Assembly (NCBI RefSeq): GCF_001713355.1
Contig: NZ_CP016448.1
Coordinates: forward strand, 3,348,001-3,412,000
Reading direction: 5' to 3'
DNA length: 64,000 nt
DNA from: Methyloversatilis sp. RAC08
GTDB taxonomy: Bacteria; Pseudomonadota; Gammaproteobacteria; Burkholderiales; Rhodocyclaceae
Part shown: positions 17,907-29,917 of the stretch, one piece after another
Layout of the letters: each line of letters begins with the position of its first letter
Position numbering within the stretch: the stretch's first letter is position 1
Notes under the pieces: generated by a model
The model's database searches: none
Told to the model about the DNA's origin: nothing
What the model saw: the letters and a program-made list of their open reading frames with translations, nothing else
Position numbers and translations under genes: made by a program

Positions 17907-18782
17907 ATGAAACGCGTCCTGCTGTTCCTTGCCACCAATATGGCCATCGTGCTGGTGCTGTCCATCACCATGCGCTTGCTGGGCGTCGAGCCCTACCTGA
18001 ACGAGAACGGCCTCAATCTGGGCTCGTTGCTCATCTTCGCCGCCGTGATGGGTTTCGGCGGCTCGCTCATTTCGCTGGCGATTTCCAAATGGACCGCAAA
18101 GCGCGCGATGGGCGTGCGAGTCATCGAAACGCCGGCCAACTCGACCGAGTTCTGGCTTTACGAAACCGTGCGAAAGTATTCTGCCGAGGCCGGCATCAAG
18201 ATGCCCGAAGTCGGTATTTACGATGCGCCGGACGTGAATGCGTTTGCCACGGGAATGAGCAAGAACAGTTCGCTCATCGCGGTGTCGAGCGGCCTGCTGC
18301 AGCAGATGACCCGTGCCGAAGCCGAAGCGGTCATCGGCCACGAGGTGGCGCACGCCGCCAATGGCGACATGGTGACGCTGGCGCTGATCCAGGGTGTCGT
18401 GAACACCTTCGTGATGTTCCTTTCGCGCATCATCGGCCACACGGTCGACCGGGTCATATTCAAGAATGAAGACGGTCATGGCCCGGCCTTCTTTGTCACG
18501 ATGATCGTGGCCGAACTGATCCTCGGCGTGCTCGCGTCCATCATCGTCATGTGGTTCTCGCGCCAGCGAGAGTTCCGTGCCGATACCGGTGGCGCACGAC
18601 TGGCCAGCCGCAGCAACATGATCGCCGCGCTGGAGCGCCTGAACTCGCTGCATCCGCAGCCGCTGCCCGACAAGATGGCAGCGTTCGGCATCGCGGGCGG
18701 CGGCAATGGCGGCCTCAAGCGCCTGTTCATGACGCACCCGCCGCTGGAAGAACGCATCGCTGCCCTGAAGGCCGCGCAATGA
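17907..18782 (+). CDS. htpX: membrane zinc metalloprotease HtpX
   Basis: M48 family protease that degrades misfolded inner-membrane proteins, complementing FtsH. The 291 residues match E. coli HtpX (293). Two N-terminal helices ([38 protein letters not shown]) precede the zinc site [13 protein letters not shown] near residue 140; two further helices follow, then EFRADTGGA with the third ligand. The start is fixed by AAGGAG at 17892-17897. Confidence 0.95.
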   Translation: MKRVLLFLATNMAIVLVLSITMRLLGVEPYLNENGLNLGSLLIFAAVMGFGGSLISLAISKWTAKRAMGVRVIETPANSTEFWLYETVRKYSAEAGIKMPEVGIYDAPDVNAFATGMSKNSSLIAVSSGLLQQMTRAEAEAVIGHEVAHAANGDMVTLALIQGVVNTFVMFLSRIIGHTVDRVIFKNEDGHGPAFFVTMIVAELILGVLASIIVMWFSRQREFRADTGGARLASRSNMIAALERLNSLHPQPLPDKMAAFGIAGGGNGGLKRLFMTHPPLEERIAALKAAQ

Positions 18783-18825
18783 CTGCGTCAGCGATGCAGT
18801 CGAGCAACCGAACCGGAGTGACGAC

Positions 18826-19815
18826 ATGAAGCCCGAAGAACAGAGCGCCCTGCTGGCCATCGTGCTGCATGCGGCGCTCACCGACGGTAGCAAGCATGAC
18901 CGCGAGCGCGACGAAATCCGCCGCATCGCCGAATCCATTTCGGACGATGCGGGCGGTGCCGACCTGGGGCGCGTCTATCAGGATGTGCTGCTCAGGCGCG
19001 TGTCGCTCGATGCGCGCATCGCCGCGCTGACCGACGCGGGCCAGCGCCAGCTCGCTTACGAAATGGCGGTGTGCGTCTGCGATGCAGACGGCCGGCAGAG
19101 CGAAGCGGAACTGCGTTTTCTGGGTGACCTGAAGACACGTCTGCAGATCGACGTTCAGCAGGCGGCCACTTTCGATGCCGAAGCGGATGCCATCGTGGCA
19201 TCGAGCGAGGTGGCCGTGCCGGTGTCCGCCGGTGAGTCATCGCGCCCGGTGGCAGCGGTACCTGCTGCCGCGGCGGCCACCGTGTTTCAGTCGTCCGTGC
19301 CGGAGGCCGAACTCGACAAGTCCATTCTCAACTACGCGCTTGTCAACGGTGCGCTTGAACTGCTGCCGCAGTCCTGGGCGTCCATGGCCATCATTCCGCT
19401 GCAGGTCAAGATGGTCTATGGCATCGGCAAAGCCCACGGCGTTGCGCTCGATCAGGGCCACATCAAGGAATTTATCGCCGCGGCGGGCGTCGGGCTTACG
19501 TCGCAATATCTCGAACAGTTCGGTCGCAAGCTGCTCGGCGGCCTGCTCGGCAAGGCGGCCGGCAAGACCTTCGGCAAGCTGGGCGGCGCGGCGACCGGCA
19601 TGGCGTTCTCGTTCGCCACCACCTATGCGCTCGGCCAACTGGCGAAGCGCTACTACGCCGGCGGTCGCGTGATGAATGCCGCGATGCTGCGTGACACCTT
19701 CCAGAACCTGCTCGCGCCAGCAAAGCAGATGCAGGCGCAGTACGTGCCACAGATCCGGCAGCAGGCTGAAACACTGGACATGGGGCGCGTGATGGCGATG
19801 GTTCGCGGGAGCTGA
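18826..19815 (+). CDS. TerB-like / DUF697 domain protein
   Basis: A 329-residue protein. Residues 1-110 look like a TerB-type helical domain (LLAIVLHAALTDGSKHDRERDEI, then VCVCDADGRQSEAELRFL, acidic metal-binding style repeats). A low-complexity Ala/Val linker follows to about residue 160. The C-terminal half resembles DUF697 (LKSILNYAL-like start, VKMVYGIGKAHGV, FGKLGGAATGMAFSFATTYALGQLAKRYYAGG), a membrane-associated Gly/Ala-rich helical domain seen with small GTPases. It lies 43 bases after htpX and may be co-transcribed, which hints at an envelope-stress role. Function unknown. Confidence 0.8.
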   Translation: MKPEEQSALLAIVLHAALTDGSKHDRERDEIRRIAESISDDAGGADLGRVYQDVLLRRVSLDARIAALTDAGQRQLAYEMAVCVCDADGRQSEAELRFLGDLKTRLQIDVQQAATFDAEADAIVASSEVAVPVSAGESSRPVAAVPAAAAATVFQSSVPEAELDKSILNYALVNGALELLPQSWASMAIIPLQVKMVYGIGKAHGVALDQGHIKEFIAAAGVGLTSQYLEQFGRKLLGGLLGKAAGKTFGKLGGAATGMAFSFATTYALGQLAKRYYAGGRVMNAAMLRDTFQNLLAPAKQMQAQYVPQIRQQAETLDMGRVMAMVRGS

Positions 19816-19882
19816 AAGGTGCGCATGAATGATTTCGGTTTTCCGTTACCCCGAAACTGCCTGCGCTGACTCGCATCTGGCA

Positions 19883-19903
19883 CCCTTGGGAAGTATCCAA
19901 GGG
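19883..19903. repeat. 7-bp inverted repeat (hairpin)
   Basis: CCCTTGG and CCAAGGG around a 7-base loop, 67 bases after the TerB/DUF697 gene and 21 bases beyond the end of the PEP-CTERM pseudogene. It lacks a T tract, so a terminator role is uncertain. Confidence 0.4.
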
Positions 19904-19924
19904 GCATGCGATCGAGGGGGACGC

Positions 19925-20578
19925 TCAGGCCGGTCGAAACCGGCGATGCACACGCTGCCGGCCAGATATGAGTAACAGTCCGCCATGCATGAGCGCCTTG
20001 CTCGCAGGTTCGGGTACGGGTGCGGCGACAGCCTGCCGGAAATCGTAGCCGCGGCCTTGGCCGATCAGCGAGTAGTCCGGGACGAGGTGGCCGGCGGCTG
20101 CCGTCACCTATGTCCAGGAGACCGCTACAGGCCAGCGTGTGGCCCCTGTCGACAGACGGGCCTGCGCTGTGGTGCCCGCCCAGGCCGAACAACAGAGCGC
20201 CTGTGAACGATCGGAGCGTCGCCGCATCTCGATGACAAGCGGTAGTCCGTTTGGAATCTGGAAGACCATATTTACCGACCCTGGCTCGTCGCCGGTGCAA
20301 CTTGCCGGTCCGGTCGGGCTGGTACTGCAGGCGGCCTGATGACGATCCTACTGCAGCCAGCCATTGGCGCCGGCAAGGGGCACGGCCGACTGCCACGATG
20401 AGCTTGAAATGACGAAGCTGGGGAGCGCGGCATCGGTCAGACTGCCTGCCACGATGCTCCCGGCGTGCGCACTCACCCGTGCAGTGGCGACAAGCGATCC
20501 ACGAATGGCAGCGCCGGGCACAATGAGAATCACAACGTCACGAAAAAGTGCCGAGGCCAGCGATGCCAGCTTGAGCAT
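19925..20578 (-). pseudogene. decayed PEP-CTERM protein gene with two in-frame TAG stops
   Basis: Read on the minus strand from the ATG at 20578, one single frame covers 218 codons but is broken by TAG at 20348-20350 and TAG at 20108-20110. The final segment reads GYDFRQAVAAPVPEPASKAL, then a hydrophobic stretch LLLISG and an arginine cluster RQRVHRRFR: the PEP-CTERM signal (VPEP, helix, basic end) recognised by exosortase/EpsH systems for exported proteins. The first segment starts MLKLASLASAL like a weak signal. No frameshift is needed to join the pieces. No exosortase gene is in the window. The 1-kb region has no other convincing gene. Confidence 0.55.
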
Positions 20579-20656
20579 CGCCCGCCTCCCTTCGGTCCAG
20601 TCGGACCGGAGAGAGTGCTCGGTAACGTCTTCCGCTTCGACCTGCTTCCACGAAGA

Positions 20657-20703
20657 GGGTCAATTCCTCGTGTCGTCAGGGGGTCAGTTTGTCGTGTTGC
20701 CTG
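20657..20703. repeat. imperfect tandem 24-base repeat
   Basis: Two adjacent units beginning GGGTCAATTCCTCGTGTCG (20657) and GGGTCAGTTTGTCGTGTTG (20681). They look like the outer part of a REP-type or transposon end. No transposase gene accompanies them. Confidence 0.4.
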
Positions 20704-20747
20704 ACAGACAAGGAATACAGCAAGCGATCCAGCCCGACCGTGGACGG

Positions 20748-20789
20748 AAAAAAGCCGAAATCCCTTATAAATTAAAAGATCTCGGCTTT
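20748..20789 (-). terminator. intrinsic terminator of tmRNA
   Basis: On the minus strand, AAAGCCGA (20789-20782) pairs with TCGGCTTT (20758-20751) and runs into six T. It lies 26 bases after the tmRNA CCA end. Confidence 0.75.
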
Positions 20790-20814
20790 CTTGGTACTGC
20801 CTTCGACTCAATGA

Positions 20815-21177
20815 TGGTGGAGGCGGCGGGAATCGAACCCGCGTCCGCAAGCCCTACACAGACAGTTCTACATACTTAGCCTGGCCATTTGGTCTAACCC
20901 GTCACCCGCCGACCCGGCAGGCTGATGAAAGGCGATCCGCTAGGTTTTCGTGATGCACCACGCGGCGGAGTGCATCCTTACTTTAGCTGTTAATGGCGCT
21001 GCGACCGGTTGCCCGGCCCGACCCGCTAATCAGTCGGTGCAGCGTCCGGCCTTAAGCGGCCAGAGCGTAAGATTCGTCGTTGGCGACTATCTAATTTTCG
21101 GTTGGATTTACGAGGTGCTCCGACCCTCGGTATGCCCTGCGCTGCTTCGCGACCCACGTCGAGACCAGGTCGCCCCC
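20815..21177 (-). ncRNA. ssrA: transfer-messenger RNA (tmRNA)
   Basis: A 363-base tmRNA that rescues stalled ribosomes and tags the nascent chain for proteolysis. The 5' end GGGGGCGACCTGGTCTCGAC pairs with the 3' end CGCCTCC-ACCA to form the alanine-type acceptor stem, and GGTTCGATTCCCG is the T arm. The tag frame at 21084-21052 on the minus strand encodes ANDESYALAA then TAA. A weak -35-like TTGTAA sits about 33 bases upstream, overlapping the end of gph. A terminator follows. Confidence 0.96.
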
Positions 21178-21208
21178 TCAGCAGCTACATGGTACCACCC
21201 GAAGGTGA

Positions 21209-21868
21209 TTACAAGAGGGTGAGCAGTTCGAGCGGGTGGTGGATGATGTGATCGGCGCCCCAGTCACGGTAGTGCGTGCCGGTGCCGAGGTAGCCGAAGG
21301 CTGCCGTAACGGTGCGCATGCCGGCGGCCCGGCCGGCTTCGATATCGCGCAGGTCATCTCCGACGTAGATGCAACGTGCCGGGGCGACCGCCATCTGTTC
21401 GGCCGCCAGCTTCAGGCCTGCAGGATCCGGCTTCGGTACCGGGACGCTGTCACCGCTGATGATGCTGGACGCGCGTTCGTGCAGACCGAGTTCGCGCATC
21501 AGTGGCAGCGTGAAGCGCGCTGCCTTGTTCGTGACGACGCCCCAGGGCAGGCTGGCGAGTTCGAGCCGGGTCAGCACTTCACCCATGCCTTCGAACAAGC
21601 GGGTTTGCACGCACAGGGCGGTTTCGTAGATCGCCAGGAAGCGACTGGCGAGCGCGGTATAGCGCTCGTCGTCGGGGGTGATCCCGAAACCGGCGCCAAT
21701 CAGGCCGCGTGCGCCGGCCGAAGTGTGTGGCCGCAGCACGTCTGCCGGCAGTTCGGGCAGGCCCGACTCGGTGCGCAGTCGGTTCAGCGCATCGCCGAGG
21801 TCCGGAGCCGTATCGGCGAGCGTACCGTCAAGGTCGAACAGCACGCCACGTGTGTGCAATTCATTCAT
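21209..21868 (-). CDS. gph: phosphoglycolate phosphatase
   Basis: HAD-family phosphatase that removes phosphate from 2-phosphoglycolate. The 219-residue protein has HAD motif [17 protein letters not shown] with nucleophile Asp, motif II region VVTNKAARF, Lys in PKPDPAGL, and motif [22 protein letters not shown]. Its start overlaps the ubiG stop by 8 bases, so the two are one operon. In other betaproteobacteria gph is likewise paired with ubiG. Confidence 0.93.
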   Translation of the reverse strand: MNELHTRGVLFDLDGTLADTAPDLGDALNRLRTESGLPELPADVLRPHTSAGARGLIGAGFGITPDDERYTALASRFLAIYETALCVQTRLFEGMGEVLTRLELASLPWGVVTNKAARFTLPLMRELGLHERASSIISGDSVPVPKPDPAGLKLAAEQMAVAPARCIYVGDDLRDIEAGRAAGMRTVTAAFGYLGTGTHYRDWGADHIIHHPLELLTLL

Positions 21869-22568
21869 CGCGCAGGCATCGCATCAGGTAGTTGACCGTT
21901 GTGTCGCGGCCGAGCGAATAGACCTTGGTCAGTGGGTTGTAACTCATCCCCATCAATTCGGCTTCGCGCAGGCCTGCCGCTCGCGCGTCCTGTGCGAGTT
22001 CAGACGGTTTGATGAACTTTTCGTATTCGTGCGTGCCTCGCGGCAGCAAGCGCAATATGTATTCCGCGCCGACGATGGCAAACAGCCAGGACTTCGGATT
22101 ACGGTTCAGCGTCGAGAAGAAAACCGTACCGCCCGGGCGCACCATTGTGGCGCATGCGCGTATCGTGCTCGCGGGATCGGGTACGTGTTCCAGCATTTCC
22201 ATGCAGGTCACCACGTCGTACTGATCAGCGCTTTCGCGCGCGTGGTCTTCCGCTGACTGGAGTACATACCGCACCTTCCGGCCGCTTTCCAGCAGGTGCA
22301 GGCGCGCGACCGACAGTGCCTTTTCGCTGAGATCGATGCCGGTTACGTCGGCGCCGCGCGCCGCCATGCTTTCCGACAGGATACCGCCACCGCAACCGAC
22401 GTCGAGTACGCGCTTGCCGGCGATGCCGATGCAGCCGTCTATCCAGTCGAGGCGCAGCGGGTTGATTTCATGCAGCGGGCGAAATTCGGATTCCGGGTCC
22501 CACCAGCGGTGCGCGAGTTCGGAAAACTTCTCCAGCTCGAGCGGATCAGCGTTCTGTTGAGTAGTCAT
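21861..22568 (-). CDS. ubiG: ubiquinone biosynthesis O-methyltransferase
   Basis: SAM-dependent methyltransferase that carries out both O-methylations in ubiquinone synthesis. The 235 residues show [25 protein letters not shown] at the N-terminus (typical of UbiG), SAM motif [13 protein letters not shown], and [11 protein letters not shown]. It is the upstream gene of the ubiG-gph pair. Confidence 0.95.
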   Translation of the reverse strand: MTTQQNADPLELEKFSELAHRWWDPESEFRPLHEINPLRLDWIDGCIGIAGKRVLDVGCGGGILSESMAARGADVTGIDLSEKALSVARLHLLESGRKVRYVLQSAEDHARESADQYDVVTCMEMLEHVPDPASTIRACATMVRPGGTVFFSTLNRNPKSWLFAIVGAEYILRLLPRGTHEYEKFIKPSELAQDARAAGLREAELMGMSYNPLTKVYSLGRDTTVNYLMRCLRDE

Positions 22569-22640
22569 GTGCGTATGGACAGGGCAGGACGTTCATCGGT
22601 TGCAGTCGATGGTATACGCAGCCTCGGGAAAAGTCGGACG

Positions 22641-22672
22641 AAAAAAAGCCCTGCACGAGTGCAGGGCTTTTC
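22641..22672 (-). terminator. intrinsic terminator of the OmpA-family gene
   Basis: Stem AAAGCCCTGCAC with GTGCAGGGCTTT, followed on the minus strand by seven T. It lies 17 bases after the stop of the OmpA-like gene and separates it from ubiG. Confidence 0.85.
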
Positions 22673-22688
22673 AGATCAAGGGACCCGC

Positions 22689-23432
22689 TTACTTCTGGGT
22701 GCCGATGATTTCGATATCCACGCGACGGTCAGGCTGGAGGCAATTCACCAGCTTCTTGTTGCGGAAGTTCTCTGCGCCCATCTTCATGCAGGCATCGCCC
22801 GTGACCGGCTGCGATTCGCCCTTGCCTTCCGTGTAGACACGGTTGGCTTCGACGCCCTTGCTGACGATGTATTCCTTGACCGCAGCTGCGCGCTTCTCGG
22901 ACAGCGTCTGGTTGTACTTTTCCTTGCCGATGCGATCGGCGTGGCCGACAGCGATGATCACTTCGAGGTCGATCGAACCGAGCTTGCTGACCACGTCGTC
23001 AATCTTGTCCTTGCCTTCCTGGCGAAGCACGGCCTTGTCGAAATCGAACAGGGCGTCAGCCGACAGGGTGATCTTCTGTGCGGCGGGCTTGGGTGCCGGT
23101 GCCGGCGCCGGTGCGGGTTCTGCCTTCGGTGCGGGGGCGGCAGCAGCCGGAGCGGGCGGCTCACAAACGTCCTTCGGCAGCAGGTCCTTGTCGCATGCGC
23201 AGCCGACTGCAGGCACTGACGCTGCGTAGGCCGGGGTCCAGAAACCGGTTCTCCAGCACAGTCCGGTCGCGCTGCGAACGACAACGCCGCGGCTGTCGAT
23301 CACATACGGGACGTGGGCCTGGATCTTCGGGTCGACCTTGATGTCTTCAGCCGCGGATGCGTTCGAAGCAAAGCCGGCGGAAGCAGCAAGCAGAGCGATG
23401 AGCAGCGGTTTTTGCGTCAGTTGTTTTAGCAT
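22689..23432 (-). CDS. OmpA-family outer-membrane/peptidoglycan-linking protein
   Basis: A 247-residue exported protein. The signal peptide is LLIALLAASAGFASNASA. A short N-terminal region with cysteines (TGLCWRTGFWTP, GCACDKDL) is followed by a Pro/Ala linker (about residues 95-120) and the OmpA C-terminal domain: ALFDFDKAVLRQEGKD, IIAVGHADRIGKEKYNQTLS and the Asp/Arg-bearing end CLQPDRRVDIEIIG. It lacks an eight-stranded barrel and probably ties the outer membrane to peptidoglycan. The ATG at 23432 has AGGGG 3 bases upstream and begins the signal. It has its own terminator. Confidence 0.9.
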   Translation of the reverse strand: MLKQLTQKPLLIALLAASAGFASNASAAEDIKVDPKIQAHVPYVIDSRGVVVRSATGLCWRTGFWTPAYAASVPAVGCACDKDLLPKDVCEPPAPAAAAPAPKAEPAPAPAPAPKPAAQKITLSADALFDFDKAVLRQEGKDKIDDVVSKLGSIDLEVIIAVGHADRIGKEKYNQTLSEKRAAAVKEYIVSKGVEANRVYTEGKGESQPVTGDACMKMGAENFRNKKLVNCLQPDRRVDIEIIGTQK

Positions 23433-23570
23433 GATCCCCTCGTATGAGACTTGAATCGGTTGTAAATCGGACCTTCCATGGATCCGCAAGATTCCGGAGC
23501 AAACGCCCGCAAAGTCTTTGCTGGAGCCACGATTACCAGCGAAATCCGCCAGGACGGCAGCGGCAAGCCG

Positions 23571-24902
23571 TTATTTGATTACCTTATTTTGCCACAGCCG
23601 CCCGCGCGCCTTCAATTCGTTGTTGTGCGGGTGCAACATGATGCCACGGCTGACAAGCGCTTGTCCTGCGACCCATACTTCGCTGACATGTTCCCGCCCT
23701 GCGGCATACACAATGTGCGACATCGGCGCGTAACAGGGACGTGTTTCGAACGCGTCGAACGCCACGGCGCAGAGATCTGCCGACTTGCCCGGGCGAATGG
23801 AGCCGATGAGGTGATCGAGACCGAGCGCGCGTGCGCCCCCCAGTGTTGCCATATGCAACAACTGAGCTGCCGGCAGCGCAGCGGCGTCGCCGGTCGTCAG
23901 CTTGGCAAGAAGCCCGGCCTGGCGCATTTCCTGGAACAGGTCGAGCCGATTGTTGCTGGCAGCCCCGTCGCTGCCCAGTCCGACATTGACGCCTGCCGCC
24001 ATCAGCGCCGTTACTGGCGCTGCGCCGCTCGCTAGTTTCATGTTGGAACTGGGGCAGTGCGCCACGCTCGAGCCTTCGCGGCCCAGCAGCGCAATTTCGT
24101 CAGCATCCAGATGCACTGCATGCACTGCAATCAGTCCGGGACCGACCAGACCGATCCGGTGCAGACGTTCAAGCGGCCTTACTCCATATTGCGCAATGCT
24201 CTGCTCGATTTCGCTCTGCGTCTCGTGCACATGGGTGTGGATGGGCAGATCAAGTTGCTCGGCAAGTGTGCGGATGCGCTCGAACGTGGCGTCGGAAACC
24301 GTATACGGTGCATGTGGCGACAGCGTGAAGTGAAGCAGCGGATGGGATTTATGGCGATCCCTCACTGCGAGCCCCCGGCTGATGTACTGATCGGCGTCGC
24401 TGGCCCAGGCGCTGGGAAACTCGATCACCACAATGCCCAGCACCGCGCGCATGCCCAGATCGATCGCGGCTTCGGCAGCGGCATCCGGAAAGAAGTACAT
24501 GTCGTTGAAGCAGGTGATGCCGCCGCGCAGCATTTCAGCGCAGGCCAGCGCGGTGCCGTCGCGGACGAAATCATGGCTCACATGTTCCTGCTCGGCCGGC
24601 CAGATGTGCTCGCTCAGCCAGCGCATCAGCGGCAGGTCGTCCGCGTAGCCTCGCAGCAGATTCATCGCGGCGTGGCTGTGCGCATTGACCAGACCCGGAA
24701 TCAGCACATGCTCGTCCAGCAACCGGAGTTCAACCGGCGCGTAGCGCTGGCGCGCTTCTTCCGCTGGCAGCAGGTCAACGATGCGGCCGTTGCTGACTGC
24801 AACGGCGTGATGTTCCAGTACCACCCCGGCCGGTTCGACCGGGATGATCCAGCGGGCTTCGATCAACAGGTCGATGGCAACGGGCGCTTGCGCTGTCTGC
24901 AT
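23571..24902 (-). CDS. mtaD: 5-methylthioadenosine/S-adenosylhomocysteine deaminase, TRZ/ATZ amidohydrolase
   Basis: Metal-dependent amidohydrolase of 443 residues. Metal ligands are seen in LVNAHSHAAMNLLRGYADD, HTHVHETQSE and GLGSDGAASNNRLD. The family deaminates adenine nucleosides such as SAH or methylthioadenosine; related enzymes act on other aminated heterocycles, so the exact substrate is inferred. SAH turnover would suit a region rich in SAM methyltransferases (UbiG, EgtD). It is divergent from gyrA. Confidence 0.85.
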   Translation of the reverse strand: MQTAQAPVAIDLLIEARWIIPVEPAGVVLEHHAVAVSNGRIVDLLPAEEARQRYAPVELRLLDEHVLIPGLVNAHSHAAMNLLRGYADDLPLMRWLSEHIWPAEQEHVSHDFVRDGTALACAEMLRGGITCFNDMYFFPDAAAEAAIDLGMRAVLGIVVIEFPSAWASDADQYISRGLAVRDRHKSHPLLHFTLSPHAPYTVSDATFERIRTLAEQLDLPIHTHVHETQSEIEQSIAQYGVRPLERLHRIGLVGPGLIAVHAVHLDADEIALLGREGSSVAHCPSSNMKLASGAAPVTALMAAGVNVGLGSDGAASNNRLDLFQEMRQAGLLAKLTTGDAAALPAAQLLHMATLGGARALGLDHLIGSIRPGKSADLCAVAFDAFETRPCYAPMSHIVYAAGREHVSEVWVAGQALVSRGIMLHPHNNELKARGRLWQNKVIK

Positions 24903-25092
24903 GGATGTCGGGCGGTGGCGAGGTCAGTGCGATTCGGCGAAGTCTAGTCTGTCCGGGTGAGGTGCGGCGGCCCCGGGGCGAGTGCAAGCGCATGTTAAAC
25001 TTGCGGTTTGGCTGCACAAACCGCCCGCACAGACAGCAAGCCGTCTGACTGGTTTCATACAACGACAGCCGCCGTCCGCCTCCCGCCCTCAG

Positions 25093-27705
<2,613 letters not shown>

Positions 27706-27712
27706 TTCTGAC

Positions 27713-28798
27713 ATGGGCGAGCGCGCGTACAACTTCGGGGCTGGGCCGGCGATGATGCCGGACCCGGTGATCGAGCGGATTGCGCGCGAGTGGCAGGATT
27801 TTGATGGAGGCGGGTACTCGGCGCTCGAACTGGGGCACCGCAGTGAACCGTTCGCCGATATTCTCGCCCGCGCCAAAGCCGATCTGCGCGAACTGCTCGC
27901 GATCCCGGATTCTCACCACGTGCTGTTCCTGCACGGCGGTGCCACGCCGCATTTCGCAATGGTGCCGCTGAATCTGGCGCGCGAGGGGCAGAGCGCGGAT
28001 TACATCCATACCGGTTACTGGTCTGACAAGGCGATGGCTGAAGCCGCATCTCTGGTCAATGTACGCATCGCCGCCAGCGCAGCCGCAAGCGAATTCGATC
28101 GCGTACCCGAGGCGGCGAACTGGCAACTGGATCCGCAGGCCGCGTACGTGCACATCTGCGCCAATGAAACGATAGGTGGCGTCGAATTTGCCGACTATCC
28201 GGATACCGGCAGCGTTCCGCTGGTGGCTGACATGTCGTCGAACATCCTGTCGCGGCCGCTGGATGTGTCGCGCTTCGGCCTGATCTACGCCGGGGCACAG
28301 AAGAACATCGGCCCGGCCGGACTGGCGATCGTGATCGTCCGCGACGACCTGCTGCATCGCGCACGCGCTGCGGTGCCGTCGGTGATGAACTATGCGCGCC
28401 ACGTCGAGTGGGATTCGATGTACAACACTCCCGCGGCGTTCATGATCTGGGTTGCCGGGCTGGTGTTCGAGCATGTGAGGAAGGCAGGTGGCGTTGCGGC
28501 GATGCAGCGGGAGAGCGCTGCCAAGTCGACGCTGATCTACAACGTGCTCGACGGCTCGAAGCTGTACACGAACCGCATCCAGAAGGGTTCCCGTTCGCGC
28601 ATGAACATTCCTTTCTTCCTTCGCGAGCCGCGGCTGGAAACACGCTTTCTTGATGGCGCGCGCCGGCGCGGGCTGATCAACCTCAAGGGGCATCGCGCAG
28701 TGGGCGGTGTGCGCGCCTCGCTTTACAACGCGATGCCGCTCGACGGTGCGCGGGCACTGGCCGACTACATGACTGAATTCGAACGCAGGTACGGTTGA
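27713..28798 (+). CDS. serC: phosphoserine aminotransferase
   Basis: PLP enzyme that makes 3-phosphoserine for serine, and acts in pyridoxal phosphate synthesis. 361 residues, as in E. coli (362). It starts MGERAYNFGAGPAMMP, the PLP Lys is in YAGAQKNIGPAGLA, and RSRMNIPF and HRAVGGVRASLYNAMP are conserved. It lies 7 bases after gyrA and 3 bases before pheA, so it opens an amino-acid operon. Confidence 0.96.
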   Translation: MGERAYNFGAGPAMMPDPVIERIAREWQDFDGGGYSALELGHRSEPFADILARAKADLRELLAIPDSHHVLFLHGGATPHFAMVPLNLAREGQSADYIHTGYWSDKAMAEAASLVNVRIAASAAASEFDRVPEAANWQLDPQAAYVHICANETIGGVEFADYPDTGSVPLVADMSSNILSRPLDVSRFGLIYAGAQKNIGPAGLAIVIVRDDLLHRARAAVPSVMNYARHVEWDSMYNTPAAFMIWVAGLVFEHVRKAGGVAAMQRESAAKSTLIYNVLDGSKLYTNRIQKGSRSRMNIPFFLREPRLETRFLDGARRRGLINLKGHRAVGGVRASLYNAMPLDGARALADYMTEFERRYG

Positions 28799-28801
28799 AC
28801 G

Positions 28802-29917
28802 ATGGCATCCGATCCGACTCCCCCGAACTCCACCTCCGAGCTGGAAGAATTGCTGAAGTTGCGCGACGCGATCGACGACATCGATCAGCGCGTGCTCCAG
28901 CTCATTTCCGAACGGGCGCGCGTCGCGCACCGCATCGGCGAAATCAAGCAGGGCAACATCTATCGCCCGGAGCGCGAAGCGCAGGTGCTGCGCCGGCTTG
29001 AGGAGAACAATCCAGGCCCGCTGCCCGGTCACGCGGTCAAGACGGTGTTCCGCGAAATCATGTCGCACTGTCTTGCGCTGGAACAGCCGCTGACGGTCGC
29101 CTTCCTCGGTCCGGCGGGTACCTTTTCCGAAAGTGCGGCACGTCGGCATTTCGGTTCGGCGCCGGCACTGCTGCCACTGGCCACAATAGATGAGGTGTTC
29201 CGTGCCGTGGAAGCCGGCAACGCGGCGTACGGCATCGTGCCGGTCGAGAATTCGACCGAGGGCGCGGTCGGACGAACGCTGGACATGCTGCTCAGCACGA
29301 CGCAGATGGTGTGCGGCGAGGTCATGCTGCGCGTCGAACAGAATCTGATGAGTCGCGATACGCCACTGAATCAGGTGCGTTGCGTTTACTCCCATTCGCA
29401 ATCGCTTGCGCAGTGTCACGAATGGCTCAACCGCAACCTGCCGGGCGTACCGACGGTGGCGGTGGCCAGCAACGCCGAGGCGGCGCGTCGTGCATCCGAG
29501 GAAGAGCGCGCTGCGGCGATTGCCGGTGAGGCGGCGGCGCGTGCCTACGATCTGCACATCCTTGCCGCCAACATCGAGGATGATCCGGCGAACACCACCC
29601 GTTTTCTGGTGCTCGGCGAGCATGACGCCGGTCCTTCGGGCCGCGACAAGACCTCGATGATCTTCACGGTCCAGAATCGTTCCGGCTCAGTGGTGCGTCT
29701 GCTGCAGCCACTGGCCGACGAGGGGGTCAGCATGACGAAGTTGCAGTCGCGACCGGTACGTGGCTTCGGCAGTGGCGGCTGGCAGTATGTTTTCTATGTC
29801 GATATCGAAGGTCATCTGAGTGAGCCGGCCGTCAGCAAGGCAATCGCCCGCATCCGCGGCGAAGCAGGTTCGCTCAAGGTGCTCGGTTCCTATCCGGTTT
29901 CGGTGAGCAATTCATGA
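28802..29917 (+). CDS. pheA: bifunctional chorismate mutase / prephenate dehydratase
   Basis: Makes phenylpyruvate from chorismate. 371 residues: AroQ mutase helices at 15-105 (LLKLRDAIDDIDQRVLQLI), prephenate dehydratase at about 105-285 (FLGPAGTFSESAARRHFG, PVENSTEGAVGRTLD), and a C-terminal ACT domain (SMIFTVQNRSGSVVRLLQPL, then LQSRPVRG) for feedback by phenylalanine. The stop overlaps the hisC start by 4 bases (ATGA). Confidence 0.95.
   Translation: MASDPTPPNSTSELEELLKLRDAIDDIDQRVLQLISERARVAHRIGEIKQGNIYRPEREAQVLRRLEENNPGPLPGHAVKTVFREIMSHCLALEQPLTVAFLGPAGTFSESAARRHFGSAPALLPLATIDEVFRAVEAGNAAYGIVPVENSTEGAVGRTLDMLLSTTQMVCGEVMLRVEQNLMSRDTPLNQVRCVYSHSQSLAQCHEWLNRNLPGVPTVAVASNAEAARRASEEERAAAIAGEAAARAYDLHILAANIEDDPANTTRFLVLGEHDAGPSGRDKTSMIFTVQNRSGSVVRLLQPLADEGVSMTKLQSRPVRGFGSGGWQYVFYVDIEGHLSEPAVSKAIARIRGEAGSLKVLGSYPVSVSNS

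Noticed and set aside
20108-20350. Amber codons as recoded residues (pyrrolysine-like)
   Set aside because: No pylT or PylS-like gene is visible and the gene shows other signs of decay; simple pseudogene is enough.
19653-20396. A 247-codon minus-strand frame over the end of the DUF697 gene and the pseudogene
   Set aside because: Basic, low-complexity translation with no motif; the PEP-CTERM signal lies in a different frame.
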